DNA of 64,000 nt from WHSW01 sp963851045 (GCA_963851045.1 CAWKNC010000002.1:744001-808000); one strand, 5' to 3'. Counted from the stretch's first letter, positions 8,357 through 17,653 are shown. The notes: generated by a model not told the origin, from the sequence alone. Program-made: numbers and translations.

Positions 8357-9481
8357 GTGGAGATCACCACGGCGCTGAGGCGCACCCCGCTCTACGACGC
8401 CCACGTTGCCGCCGGGGCGAAGCTCGTCCCGTTCGCGGGGTGGGAGATGCCGGTTCAGTACGAGGGGGTTCGCCCGGAGCACCTCGCCGTACGCACCGGC
8501 TGCGGCGTCTTCGACGTCTCGCATATGGGGGAGATCGAGACAGCAGGGCCACAGGCGCTCGAGCTGCTGCAAACGCTGCTTTCCAACGACGTCGCAAAGC
8601 TCGAGGTCGGAGGCGCCCAGTACTCGTTGCTCTGCCGGCCAGATGGCGGTGTCCTCGACGACCTCTTCACGTATCGCCTTGAAGAGGACCGCTACCTGAC
8701 GGTCACAAACGCCTCGAATCACGCGTCGGACCTGGAGTGGTTCCAGCGCCACGCTGGCGACTACGACGTCGAGGTCATCGATCGCATCGACGACTACGCG
8801 ATGCTGGCCGTCCAAGGCCCCGAGGCGCGGGCGATCGTGGCTGGATTGCTGGAGGGTGAGCTCCCGGAACGGATGCATACCGCGGTGCTACCGCTCCGCA
8901 CGCCCGGACGCGAGGCGGAGGATGTGGCGGGAGGCGTTCTCGTCTGCGGTACCGGCTATACGGGCGAGGACGGGGTCGAGCTGATGCTCGCTCCCGCCGA
9001 CGCGCCCGCCCTGTGGGATGGGCTTATGCAGGCCGGGGCGACCCCCGCGGGCCTCGGCGCGCGCGACACCCTGCGTCTCGAGGTCTGTTTTCACCTCTAC
9101 GGGAATGACCTCTCGACCGAGCGCAATCCGATCGAAGCCGGCCTTGGCTGGTGCTGCAAAGAGGCAACGGGGTTCATCGGCTCGGAGGCCATCGCTGCAG
9201 CACGCGCCGAGGGCACCGCGGAAAAGCTCGCTGCGTTCAAGCTCACCGAGCGCGGGATCCCGCGCCAGGGCAACGGCGTGGTGGACGCAGCAGGCGAGCC
9301 CGCGGGGACCGTGACGAGCGGGACGCTGTCGCCGTGCCTCGATGCGGGCGTCGGCATGGCCTACGTGCGCGCCGACCTCGCCGAGCCCGGAACGCAGATC
9401 GAAATCGATGTCCGGGGCAAGCGCCGCCCAGCACGCATAGAGTCCAGGCCCCTCTACGACCCGCACCCGAAGGAGAGCTGA
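8357..9481 (+). CDS. gcvT: Glycine cleavage system T protein (aminomethyltransferase)
   Basis: The T protein releases ammonia from the aminomethyl-lipoyl H protein and passes the one-carbon unit to tetrahydrofolate. The 374 residues begin TALRRTPLYDAH...AGAKLVPFAGWEMPVQY, the typical family N-terminus, and include FDVSHMGE and the GYTGEDGVEL motif near residue 200. The GTG start is supported by the TAGCCT box seven bases upstream. It heads gcvT-gcvH and is followed by gcvPA-gcvPB, so three of the four glycine-decarboxylase components are here. The L protein (lipoamide dehydrogenase) is not in the window. Confidence 0.95.
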   Translation: MEITTALRRTPLYDAHVAAGAKLVPFAGWEMPVQYEGVRPEHLAVRTGCGVFDVSHMGEIETAGPQALELLQTLLSNDVAKLEVGGAQYSLLCRPDGGVLDDLFTYRLEEDRYLTVTNASNHASDLEWFQRHAGDYDVEVIDRIDDYAMLAVQGPEARAIVAGLLEGELPERMHTAVLPLRTPGREAEDVAGGVLVCGTGYTGEDGVELMLAPADAPALWDGLMQAGATPAGLGARDTLRLEVCFHLYGNDLSTERNPIEAGLGWCCKEATGFIGSEAIAAARAEGTAEKLAAFKLTERGIPRQGNGVVDAAGEPAGTVTSGTLSPCLDAGVGMAYVRADLAEPGTQIEIDVRGKRRPARIESRPLYDPHPKES

Positions 9482-9487
9482 AAGCAA

Positions 9488-9874
9488 GTGGCCGACGAGA
9501 CCTATCCCGACGACCTCAAGTACCACGCCGAGCACGACTGGGCGAGGATCGAAGGCGACGAGGCCACCCTTGGGATCACCTGGTACGCGCAGGACGCGCT
9601 CGGGGAGGTCGTGTTCTATGAGCCACCGGAGGTGGGCGCGACGATCAGCAAGGACTCCGCCTACGCGGAGGTCGAGTCGGTCAAGGCGGTCTCGGACGTG
9701 ATCGCGCCGCTCTCGGGCGAGATCACCGCGGTCAACGAGGCGCTCTCCGACGCGCCGGAGAAGATCAACGACGACCCCTACGGAGAAGGCTGGCTGGTCA
9801 AGATCAAGCTCAGCGACGCGTCGGAGGCCGATTCTCTGCTCGCGGTCGGCGCCTATAGGGAGCTACTCGCGTAA
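9488..9874 (+). CDS. gcvH: Glycine cleavage system H protein
   Basis: The lipoyl-carrying shuttle protein of glycine cleavage. It has 128 residues with the lipoylation motif VESVKAVSD; the modified lysine would be Lys66 counted from the GTG. The start is six bases after the gcvT stop, so it is co-transcribed. Family length and hammerhead-fold sequence are normal. Confidence 0.96.
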   Translation: MADETYPDDLKYHAEHDWARIEGDEATLGITWYAQDALGEVVFYEPPEVGATISKDSAYAEVESVKAVSDVIAPLSGEITAVNEALSDAPEKINDDPYGEGWLVKIKLSDASEADSLLAVGAYRELLA

Positions 9875-9900
9875 CCGGATGGCCGCGCCGGGCGCCTCGC

Positions 9901-9906
9901 TAGCCT
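9901..9906 (+). promoter_or_regulatory. -10 box TAGCCT for leaderless gcvPA
   Basis: TAGCCT ends exactly seven bases before the GTG of gcvPA. The 39-base gap after gcvH therefore probably holds a separate start for the P-protein genes. Confidence 0.55.
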
Positions 9907-9913
9907 CAACTGG

Positions 9914-11317
9914 GTGAGTCGCTACACGTCCGCAACCGACGCCGACCGCAGCGCGATGCTCGCGGAGATCGGCGTCGACTCCGTCCAGGATCTTTTCGCT
10001 GATATTCCGGCGGATCTGCGACTCGGCCGGCCGCTGGAGATCCCCGACGGGCTCTCGGAGGCCGAGGTCTTCGAGCGCTTCGCACAGCTCGCGGCTCGCA
10101 ACGCCGACGCCGACTCGGAGACGTGCTTCATCGGCGCCGGGATGTACGACCACTACGTGCCCGCGCTCGTCGAGGCGATCATCTCGCGCTCGGAGTTCCT
10201 CACGCCCTATACGCCGTATCAGCCCGAGGTCTCGCAGGGAGGTCTCCAGGTCATGTTCGAGTTTCAGACGGCGATCTCCGAGCTCACCGGCTTGCCGGTA
10301 TCGAATGCCTCGCTCTATGAGGGGCCCTCGTCCGTGGCCTCGGCCGCCTACCTGGCGCTCGGCGCGCGCAAGGGCCGACGCAAGCTCGTGGTCTCGCGCG
10401 GTCTGCACCCGCACGCCCGCGAGACGCTTGAGACCTACGCCATCGGCTTCGGTGCCGAGGTGGTCGAGGTCGGTCTCGAGGGTGGCCTCACCGATCCCGC
10501 CGAGCTGGCGTCGGCGCTTGACGAGCAGACGGCGGCCCTGTTCGTTCAGAACCCGAACTTCCTCGGCGCGATCGAGGACCTCGAGTCGCTCGCCGCGACC
10601 GCCCACGAGGCGGGTGCCCTCTGCGTGGCCTCGGTCGACGCAATCACCCTCGGCGTCCTGCGCCCGCCCGGCGAGTGCGGGGTGGACGTGGCCGTCGGCG
10701 AGGGCCAGCCACTCGGCAACCGCCTGGACTTCGGCGGCCCATCCTTTGGGTTCTTCGCCGTCACCGAGGAGCATCTGCGGCGGATGCCGGGACGCATCGC
10801 CGGCGAGACGACTGACGCCGACGGGCGTCGCGGCTTCGTGCTGGCCCTCCAGACCCGCGAGCAGCACATTCGCCGCGAGAAGGCCACGCACAACATCTGC
10901 ACCTCGCAGGCGCTCAACGCCCTCGCGGGAACGATCTATCTCTCCTGGCTCGGCCGTCGCGGCATCGTCGAGCTCGGCGAGCTGTTGGTGCGGCGCACCG
11001 CCTATGCCCGCAAGACGCTCGCGGGGGTAAAGGGAGTTTCACTTCTGCATGACGCGCCGGTGGCGCGCGAGTTCGCGGTCGCGCTTGATGGCCCCGTCGA
11101 CAGGGTGCTGGATCGCATCAGCGAGGAGGGGATCGCCGCTGGTTACCCCCTCGCTCGCGAGTACCCGGAATACGAGAACGGCCTGTTGGTGGCCATCACC
11201 GAGCGCCGCTCGAAGGGCGATATCGACCGGCTCGCGGACGCGCTGGGACGGGCGCTTGACGAGAACCTCTCGGATAGCGAGAGGAACGCGTCGATCGGCC
11301 AGGAGGTCGAAGCATGA
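9914..11317 (+). CDS. gcvPA: Glycine dehydrogenase (decarboxylating) subunit 1
   Basis: The N-terminal half of the split P protein, a fold-type I PLP enzyme that decarboxylates glycine and loads the aminomethyl group onto GcvH. The 467 residues contain the family blocks MLAEIGVDSVQDLF, FTPYTPYQPE(V)SQGGLQ (here LTPYTPYQPEVSQG) and SNASLYEG. The two-subunit form is typical of Gram-positives and Actinobacteria of this type. The stop overlaps the gcvPB start by four bases (ATGA), suggesting equal production of both halves. Confidence 0.95.
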   Translation: MSRYTSATDADRSAMLAEIGVDSVQDLFADIPADLRLGRPLEIPDGLSEAEVFERFAQLAARNADADSETCFIGAGMYDHYVPALVEAIISRSEFLTPYTPYQPEVSQGGLQVMFEFQTAISELTGLPVSNASLYEGPSSVASAAYLALGARKGRRKLVVSRGLHPHARETLETYAIGFGAEVVEVGLEGGLTDPAELASALDEQTAALFVQNPNFLGAIEDLESLAATAHEAGALCVASVDAITLGVLRPPGECGVDVAVGEGQPLGNRLDFGGPSFGFFAVTEEHLRRMPGRIAGETTDADGRRGFVLALQTREQHIRREKATHNICTSQALNALAGTIYLSWLGRRGIVELGELLVRRTAYARKTLAGVKGVSLLHDAPVAREFAVALDGPVDRVLDRISEEGIAAGYPLAREYPEYENGLLVAITERRSKGDIDRLADALGRALDENLSDSERNASIGQEVEA

Positions 11318-12855
11318 CCCCTTCCAACCAGCCGGTTCCGCGTTCGGCCGACATCCCAACGCAACAGCAGCGCGACCACGCGACGACGATCTATGAGAAG
11401 TCCGTCGACGGTCGGCGCGCCGGGACGCTGCCCCCGACCGGTGTCGATGAGGCCCCGCTCGACGAGCTCATCCCGTCGAACCTCCTGCGCTCAAACGGTC
11501 CGGCATTGCCTGAGGTGGCCGAGCCCGAGATCGTCCGCCACTACAACCGTCTCTCGCGGCGCAACTTCGACCTCGACACGGGGCCCTATCCGCTCGGCTC
11601 GTGCACGATGAAGCACAACCCGCGCCTCAACGAGAAGGTCGCGGCACTCCCGGGTCACGCCCGCCTGCATCCCGCTCAGAACCCGAAGCGAGCCCAGGGC
11701 GCGCTCGAGCTGATGTGGAATCTCGAACGGGCGCTGTCGGAGATCTGCGGGCTTCCCCACGTCTCGCTGCAGCCCTCCGCCGGCTCACACGGCGAGCTTG
11801 CCGGCCTGATGCTCACCCGTGCCTACCACGAGGATCGCGGCGAGCAGCGCACGAAGGTGCTGACGCCCGATACGTCGCACGGCACCAATCCGGCGACCGT
11901 GACGATGGCCGGATACGAGGTCGTGAAGGTCGCCACCAACGCCCGCGGCGGGGTCGACCTCGACGACCTCCGCGAGAAGGCCACCGACGAGGTCGCCTGC
12001 CTGATGCTCACCAACCCGAACACTCTCGGCCTCTTTGACGAGAACATCGCCGAGATCGCATCGATCGTGCACGGAGTGGGAGGGACCCTCTATTACGACG
12101 GCGCGAACCTCAACGCGATCATGGGCCACAGCAGGCCCGGCGATATGGGCTTCGACATCGTCCACGTCAACCTCCACAAGTCGTTCAGCCAGCCGCACGG
12201 CGGTGGCGGTCCCGGCTCCGGTCCGATCGCTGTGTCGGAGCGCGTCGCGCCGTTTCTGCCATCCCCGCGGATCGTTCGCGACGAGTCCGGCAATGGCGCC
12301 GGGCCGCGCTTCGACCTCGACCATGACCTACCGAAGTCAATCGGCCGCCTGCGTGGCTTTCAGGGCAACTTCGGGGTCTTCGTGCGCTCCTACGCATACA
12401 TCTCGAGTCTCGGCGGCGACGGCCTGCGCGAGGCGTCCGAGACCGCGGTGCTGAATGCCAACTACCTGCTCGCCAAGCTGCGCGCGGGCCGTGCCGGCAA
12501 GTATCTGCCGATCGCCTTTGATCGTGCCTGCATGCACGAGTTCGTCCTCTCCGGCGCACCAGCCAAGCGCGACCTTGGCGTGCGGACCCTGGACATCGCC
12601 AAGCGCCTGCTCGACTACGGCTTCCACCCGCCGACGATCTACTTCCCGCTGCTCGTTGATGAGGCGCTGATGGTCGAGCCGACCGAGACCGAGACCCGCG
12701 AGGCTCTCGACGACCTAGCCGCGGCGATCGAGTCGATCCTGATCGAGGCGGAGGAGGATCCCGAGATTCTGCGCCAGGCGCCCTACACGACGCCCGTGCG
12801 CCGTCTCGACGAGGCAGCGGCCAGCCGCAAGCCCGTCATCCGTCAGCCGCTTTAA
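11314..12855 (+). CDS. gcvPB: Glycine dehydrogenase (decarboxylating) subunit 2
   Basis: The C-terminal half of the P protein (513 residues). It holds the PLP-binding lysine in VHVNLHKSFSQPHGGGGPG, Lys289, plus YPLGSCTMKHNP near residue 90 and the AGSHGE region. With GcvPA it forms the alpha2-beta2 decarboxylase. The stop TAA shares bases with the stop of the convergent methyltransferase gene (TTAA at 12852-12855), leaving no room for a conventional terminator. Confidence 0.95.
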   Translation: MTPSNQPVPRSADIPTQQQRDHATTIYEKSVDGRRAGTLPPTGVDEAPLDELIPSNLLRSNGPALPEVAEPEIVRHYNRLSRRNFDLDTGPYPLGSCTMKHNPRLNEKVAALPGHARLHPAQNPKRAQGALELMWNLERALSEICGLPHVSLQPSAGSHGELAGLMLTRAYHEDRGEQRTKVLTPDTSHGTNPATVTMAGYEVVKVATNARGGVDLDDLREKATDEVACLMLTNPNTLGLFDENIAEIASIVHGVGGTLYYDGANLNAIMGHSRPGDMGFDIVHVNLHKSFSQPHGGGGPGSGPIAVSERVAPFLPSPRIVRDESGNGAGPRFDLDHDLPKSIGRLRGFQGNFGVFVRSYAYISSLGGDGLREASETAVLNANYLLAKLRAGRAGKYLPIAFDRACMHEFVLSGAPAKRDLGVRTLDIAKRLLDYGFHPPTIYFPLLVDEALMVEPTETETREALDDLAAAIESILIEAEEDPEILRQAPYTTPVRRLDEAAASRKPVIRQPL

Positions 12856-13655
12856 CTCGGCTTCACCCCGCGGGTGGTCAGGTACTCGCCGTCGAACTCG
12901 ACGCCGTCGTCGGTGGCCGCATTGACCTCCTCGTACATCGCCTTCAGGTCGGCGAGCAGCTCCTCCCACCGTCCGCTCTCCTCGAGCGCAGGACGCAAGA
13001 GCACGATTGGACCGAACTTCTCGGAGTACTCGGCGACGGTCTCCTCGACCGAATCGAAGCGCCAATGCGCGGCGCCGTCGGTGAACTCGAGCTCGGCACC
13101 TGTGGGCGCAAAGATCTCGCTCACGTGGTCGCGCATGCCCCAGAGCGGCGGCGGCTGAAAGCCCTCCGGCGGGGGCGGCGCGTACTTCAAGATCGTCATG
13201 AAGAACTTGCCGATGTTGCCCTCGGGACGCCACGCGACGACGCCAAACCGGCCTCCTGGCTTCAGCACCCGCACGATCTCGGCTGCCGCCTTGGCGTGGT
13301 CGGGGGCGAACATGCATCCAAAGGTCGAGAGGACAACATCGAAGGAGTCGTCGTCAAACGGCAGGTCCTGGGCGTCGCCCTCGATCCACTCGACCTCGAC
13401 GCCGTACTTGTCGGCGTTGCGCTTGGCGTCCTCGAGCAGCTTCGGCGTGATGTCGAGGCCGGTCACCTCAGCGCCCTTGGCGGCTGCCGGAATTGAGACG
13501 TTGCCCGTGCCGCAGGCAACGTCGAGCACTCGCTCGCCGTCGCTGACGTTCATGCGCTCGACAAGCTCATCGCCCACGACCCAGATTCGCTGAGCGATCG
13601 CATCAAAGTCACCGGCCGCCCACGTCGCCCGCGCCCGGTCTTGATGTTCTGTCAT
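12852..13655 (-). CDS. Class I SAM-dependent methyltransferase
   Basis: A 267-residue methyltransferase with the classical motif I VLDVACGTGNVSIPAA (about residues 43-58), an acidic ribose-binding position (GLDI), motif II-like FDVVLSTFGCMFAPD and motif III region LKPGGRFGVVAW. The closest family by look is the UbiE/Methyltransf_11 group; the substrate is unknown. The ATG overlaps the stop of the LigD-type polymerase gene by four bases (ATGA), so it is the last gene of the minus-strand repair operon. Whether it has a role in DNA repair is open. Confidence 0.85.
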   Translation of the reverse strand: MTEHQDRARATWAAGDFDAIAQRIWVVGDELVERMNVSDGERVLDVACGTGNVSIPAAAKGAEVTGLDITPKLLEDAKRNADKYGVEVEWIEGDAQDLPFDDDSFDVVLSTFGCMFAPDHAKAAAEIVRVLKPGGRFGVVAWRPEGNIGKFFMTILKYAPPPPEGFQPPPLWGMRDHVSEIFAPTGAELEFTDGAAHWRFDSVEETVAEYSEKFGPIVLLRPALEESGRWEELLADLKAMYEEVNAATDDGVEFDGEYLTTRGVKPS

Positions 13656-14464
13656 CGCGCCTCCTTCGGCAGCTTCTGCTTGAGCTCGAGCACGGGGGCA
13701 AAGAGGTCTCCGTGCTTCTTGATCCGCTTCAGGACGGCAGCCGCATCGAATCGCACTGACTCTGGGTCGCCGTCATCCGCAAGCTTTTCAACTTCGTCCC
13801 ATGTGAGCGGTGCCGATGCCGTCGGCCGCTCGCGGCCGCGGAGCGAGTAGACGGCGACCGTCGTCTTGGAATAGTCGTTCTGGCTCCAGTCCACGAGGAC
13901 CTTGCCCTTGCGCAGCTCCTTCGCCTGGCGCGAGACGACGAGATCGGGATCGGACTTCTCCAGCGCCTGCGCGACCGCGCGCGCATAGGGCTTGGTCTGC
14001 TCGTAGGTCACGGCGGTATTCAGCGGCACATACACCTGGATGCCCTTCGAGCCGGAGTGCTTCGGAAAGCATTCGAGCTCGAACTGGGCAAAGAGGTCGC
14101 GCAGCCGCATCGCTATCTGCGCGCACTCGACCGCGGTCGCCGGCGCGCCGGGATCGAGGTCGAACGCTAGAACCGTCGGGCGCTCGGGCTTCTTCGCCAG
14201 CGAGAGCGAGGGATGCAGCTCGATCGCGGCGAGCTGCGCGAGCCAGATAAGGGTGGGGAGGTCATCGCAGACGATGAAGTCGAGAACGCCGGCCGTTCCC
14301 ATCTCGACCGGTGCGGTCCTGACCCAGTCGGGCGTGTGCTTGGGCGCGCGCTTCTCGAAGAACCGCTGGCCCTCGACGCCGTCGGGGAAGCGGACCCGCG
14401 TCAACGCGCGGTCCTTCAGGTGCGGCAGCAGCGCCGGCGCAACCTTCGCGTAGTAATCGAGCAT
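13652..14464 (-). CDS. ligD: NHEJ primase-polymerase (LigD polymerase domain)
   Basis: A stand-alone homologue of the LigD polymerase domain (archaeo-eukaryotic primase fold), which adds nucleotides at broken ends before ligation. Catalytic residues are visible: the metal-binding DLD in LAFDLDPG, the KHSGSKGIQVYVPL motif with its His, and the third Asp in VLVDWSQND. The first ATG is at 14464, but clear family sequence (VEVDGREIALTNLDKVLWP) continues upstream in the same frame to 14545, directly over the ku stop, with no ATG, GTG, TTG or CTG available before an in-frame stop at 14624-14626. The true N-terminus is therefore uncertain. It is 270 residues from the ATG, and about 26 more if the upstream segment is translated. 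Confidence 0.88.
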   Translation of the reverse strand: MLDYYAKVAPALLPHLKDRALTRVRFPDGVEGQRFFEKRAPKHTPDWVRTAPVEMGTAGVLDFIVCDDLPTLIWLAQLAAIELHPSLSLAKKPERPTVLAFDLDPGAPATAVECAQIAMRLRDLFAQFELECFPKHSGSKGIQVYVPLNTAVTYEQTKPYARAVAQALEKSDPDLVVSRQAKELRKGKVLVDWSQNDYSKTTVAVYSLRGRERPTASAPLTWDEVEKLADDGDPESVRFDAAAVLKRIKKHGDLFAPVLELKQKLPKEAR

Positions 14465-14541
14465 GTCGGCCTTCGCAAAGCCGACATCGGGCCAGAGGAC
14501 CTTGTCGAGGTTCGTGAGCGCGATCTCGCGCCCGTCGACCT

Positions 14542-15417
14542 CTACTTGGCGGTTTTGGCCTTGCTTCTTGATTTCGGCTTCGCGGCGGCGGGCTTCTTTG
14601 CCTTCGCTGCCTTGCCGTTCGACTTAGTTTCCTCGTCGCGGACCGCTGCGAGGCTCTCCTCGAGCGCCGCCATGAGGTCGGGTGCCTTGGTCGGCTGCGC
14701 GTCCTCGGTCGGCGCGGCCACGATGCTCTCACCCTTGGCCTTGCGCTCGATCAGCGAGAGCAGCTCCTCGCGATATTGGTCGTGATAGCCGTCGGCGTCG
14801 AAGTCGGACGCGAGCGAGTCGATCAGGGCCTTCGCCATATCGAGCTCCTTCTTCTTTGGGGCCTCGACGTCCTCGGCAAAGAGCTCGGTGATCTCCTCGG
14901 GCGAGACGACCTCGTCGGCAAAGCGCATGGTCGCCATCGTCATCACGTCGCCCATCGGGCGCAGCGCGGCGAGGCTTTCGCGGTTGCGCAGGACGAAGCG
15001 GGCGATCGCAACCTTCTTCGAGTCGGCCATCGCCTTCACGAGCAGCGTGTAGGCGCGCTCGGCACCCTTGTCCGGGCCCAGGTAGTAGGGGTGGTCGAAG
15101 TAGATGGGGTCGATCTCGTCGAGGTCGACGAAATCCGAGATCTCGATCGCCCGGGTCTTCTTCGGGTCGAGCTCTTCGAGTTCGTCCTTCGTGATCACCA
15201 CGTACTGCTCGGGGGCGATCTCATAGCCCTTGACGATGTCGCCGTACTCGACCTCTTCGCCATCCGCCTCGGCGACACGCTTGTGGCGCACGCGCGAACC
15301 GTCGGATTCGCGCAGCTCGCGAAAGCTCACCGACTTCTTCGAAACGGCGGAATAGAGCTTCACGGGCACATTGAGGAGCCCGAAGCTGATTGAGCCTGAC
15401 CAGATAGCGCGTGCCAT
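14542..15417 (-). CDS. ku: Non-homologous end joining protein Ku
   Basis: Bacterial Ku, a homodimeric ring that binds double-strand DNA ends and recruits the ligase/polymerase. The 291 residues start MARAIWSGSISFGLLNVPVKLY, the family hallmark, continue with the beta-barrel core, and end in a Lys/Ala-rich tail (AAKAKKPAAAKPKSRSKAKTAK region), which in other Ku proteins contributes to DNA binding. It lies between separate ligase and polymerase genes on the same strand. The stop codon overlaps the open frame of the polymerase in -1 register. Confidence 0.96.
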   Translation of the reverse strand: MARAIWSGSISFGLLNVPVKLYSAVSKKSVSFRELRESDGSRVRHKRVAEADGEEVEYGDIVKGYEIAPEQYVVITKDELEELDPKKTRAIEISDFVDLDEIDPIYFDHPYYLGPDKGAERAYTLLVKAMADSKKVAIARFVLRNRESLAALRPMGDVMTMATMRFADEVVSPEEITELFAEDVEAPKKKELDMAKALIDSLASDFDADGYHDQYREELLSLIERKAKGESIVAAPTEDAQPTKAPDLMAALEESLAAVRDEETKSNGKAAKAKKPAAAKPKSRSKAKTAK

Positions 15418-15493
15418 GGGTATCTAGTACCTCAGACTACCCCCGGGCTCCTTTCTAATCGCTCGCAAGAAAGAAATAGTGCGCGCGAGTTAT

Positions 15494-16495
15494 TCACGTC
15501 TCCCTGACAACTGCGCGCGGATCCTTATCGGTCCGCAAGCCCTTGAACGACGGCTGGCGCAGGGTGCCCTCGTTGGTCCACTCGGTGAACTCCACCTCGG
15601 CGACGAGCTCGGGCTCGACCCAGACGGGGCCGGCGCCGCGGTCGCGAGCGCGCTGGGCGTACTTGACCTTCGGATCCTCGCCGAGCTCGAATGGCGAGTC
15701 CGAGCGCTCGAGCGGCTTCAGCAGCTTCGTCAGCTCGGCGAGCGTGTCCTGAGTGAAACCGGTACCGACGCCGCCGGCGTAGGCGAGCTGGTTGCCGACG
15801 AAATGACCGAGGAGCAGCGAGCCCACGCGTCCGCCGCGAGTGCCCTCGCCCGGCATCCAGCCCCCGATCACGAGTTCCTGTCCACGGCGGTTTCGCACCT
15901 TTGCCCACTCGCGGCTGCGCTTGCCCGGGCGGTAGGGCGAACCGAGTCGCTTGGCGACGATGCCCTCGAGGTCACGCTCCTGAACCAGATTCCAAAGCGC
16001 GGCACCGTCGCCGACGTGGTTGCGGGGCGCCCGCCAGTGCGCGCCGTCGAGCTCAAGGGCGTCGAGGCGTTCGCGGCGTCCCTCATACGGCAGCTCGAGG
16101 AGCGACTCGCCCTCGAGCCAGAGCACGTCGAAGACGACGTAGGTTGCCGGCGTCTCGACCGCGCGTCGGCGGATCGTCGCCTCAGTTGAAAGGCCCATCC
16201 GCCGCTGGAGCAGCTGAAACCGCGGCCGCCCCTCGTCGTCGAAGGCGACGATCTCCCCATCGAGGATCGCATCGCGTCCGCCCATCGCCTCGGGGAAGCC
16301 GGCGAGCTCCGGGTAGCGCGGGGTGTGGTCGGCGCCCCGGCGCGCGGAGAGCTTGAGGGTCTCCCCGGCGACATATGAGAGCGCGCGAATCCCGTCCCAC
16401 TTGATCTCATAGGCCCAGTCGTCACCCGTGGGGGGCTCCGGGAGCGGGGTCGCCAGCATCGGCTCCAGGCGAGGAAGCTTCGGGCTCGAACTCAC
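15494..16495 (-). CDS. ligD: ATP-dependent DNA ligase (LigD ligase domain type)
   Basis: ATP-dependent ligase of the NHEJ type, here a 333-residue stand-alone protein equal to the ligase module of LigD. Motif I is YEIKWDGIR with the adenylated lysine at Lys32. Motif III/IIIa lies in YVVFDVLWLEG, motif IV in EGIVAKRLGSPY and motif V in REWAKVRNRRGQELVIGGW. The OB domain follows. No phosphoesterase domain is present here. The GTG start at 16495 is the first supported start. The gene leads the minus-strand group ligase-Ku-polymerase-methyltransferase; a 76-base AT-rich gap separates it from ku. Confidence 0.93.
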   Translation of the reverse strand: MSSSPKLPRLEPMLATPLPEPPTGDDWAYEIKWDGIRALSYVAGETLKLSARRGADHTPRYPELAGFPEAMGGRDAILDGEIVAFDDEGRPRFQLLQRRMGLSTEATIRRRAVETPATYVVFDVLWLEGESLLELPYEGRRERLDALELDGAHWRAPRNHVGDGAALWNLVQERDLEGIVAKRLGSPYRPGKRSREWAKVRNRRGQELVIGGWMPGEGTRGGRVGSLLLGHFVGNQLAYAGGVGTGFTQDTLAELTKLLKPLERSDSPFELGEDPKVKYAQRARDRGAGPVWVEPELVAEVEFTEWTNEGTLRQPSFKGLRTDKDPRAVVRET

Positions 16496-16623
16496 CGACT
16501 GATGATCGCTGCTCGGGCGGCGTGGGGGTCAATGGTCCACGTTTGCCGCCTCAGCGACGGTCAACGTGAACCGGTCCGGTTCTCCCGACGCGGATACGGC
16601 CCGCTGCGCTCCGGAGGTCCCTC

Positions 16624-16629
16624 TACATT
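16624..16629 (+). promoter_or_regulatory. -10-like box TACATT for trpS
   Basis: TACATT (TAnnnT) ends ten bases before the trpS ATG, compatible with a leader of only a few bases. Confidence 0.4.
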
Positions 16630-16639
16630 CCTCCCGGCG

Positions 16640-17653
16640 ATGAGGATCTTCAGCGGCATACAGCCGACGGGGCGCAAGCACCTCGGCAACTACATCGGCG
16701 CGATCCGCCAGTACGTGGAGGGCCAGGACCGTGCGGCGCAGACCGGCGACGACGCGATCTACTTCATCGTCGACCTGCACGCGATCTCGGTCGCATACGA
16801 CCCGGCTGAGCTGCGCGAGCGCCTCTACGACACCACAGCGATCCTGATCGCGGCCGGCCTCGATCCCGAGCGTTGCACGCTCTTTCGCCAGTCCGACGTT
16901 CGCGAGCACACCGAGCTGTGCTGGCTGCTCTCGGCTGTCACCTCGCATGGCGATCTCAACCGGATGACTCAGTTCAAGGACAAGTCGGCCAAGCAGCGCG
17001 AGCTCGTCTCGGCTGCGCTCTTTCTCTACCCGGTGTTGCAGGTCGCGGATGTGCTCGCCTACAAGGCGGATGAGGTTCCCGTTGGCGAGGACCAACGCCA
17101 GCACATCGAGCTGACGCGAGAGGTCGCGCGGCGCTTCAACGAGCGCTTCGCCCCGGAGCGGCCGATTCTGGTCGAGCCTGAGGTGCGTGTGCCCGAGGTC
17201 GGGGGACGGATCATGGACCTCCAGGACCCGACGATGAAGATGTCGACCACGGGCGGCTCCGAGCAGGGGACGATCCTCGTCCTTGACGAGGAGAAGGCGC
17301 TGCGAAAGAAGGTGATGAGCGCGGTCACCGACTCAGGATCCGAGGTGGCACGTGGGCCAGGCAAGGAGGGAATCGCGAACCTGATCGAGATCCTCGCCGT
17401 GAGCCGCGGCGTCGATCCCGCCGCGATCGAAAGCGAGTTCGCGGGTTCCGGATACGGCGACTTCAAGCGCGCGGTCGCGGACGCCGTGGTTGAGCTGCTG
17501 GCGCCGGTGCGCGAGCGCTACGCCGAGCTGCGCGCTGACGAGACGGAGCTCGAGCGGATTCTTGCCACAGGCGCCGAGAAGGCGCGCGCGATCGCAGCCC
17601 CCACCGTCGCGGAGGTCCGCGATGCGATGGGGATCGGTCCGGGTCGCACCTAG
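16640..17653 (+). CDS. trpS: Tryptophanyl-tRNA synthetase
   Basis: Charges tRNA-Trp. The 337-residue class I enzyme starts MRIFSGIQPTGRKHLGNYIG, holding the HIGH-equivalent PTGRKHLGNY, and has the KMSKS-equivalent KMSTTGG near residues 199-205. The ATG at 16640 gives the standard N-terminus; in-frame codons from 16502 would add residues with no family counterpart. The TAG stop overlaps the stop of the convergent FNT gene at a CTAG (17650-17653). Confidence 0.96.
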   Translation: MRIFSGIQPTGRKHLGNYIGAIRQYVEGQDRAAQTGDDAIYFIVDLHAISVAYDPAELRERLYDTTAILIAAGLDPERCTLFRQSDVREHTELCWLLSAVTSHGDLNRMTQFKDKSAKQRELVSAALFLYPVLQVADVLAYKADEVPVGEDQRQHIELTREVARRFNERFAPERPILVEPEVRVPEVGGRIMDLQDPTMKMSTTGGSEQGTILVLDEEKALRKKVMSAVTDSGSEVARGPGKEGIANLIEILAVSRGVDPAAIESEFAGSGYGDFKRAVADAVVELLAPVRERYAELRADETELERILATGAEKARAIAAPTVAEVRDAMGIGPGRT

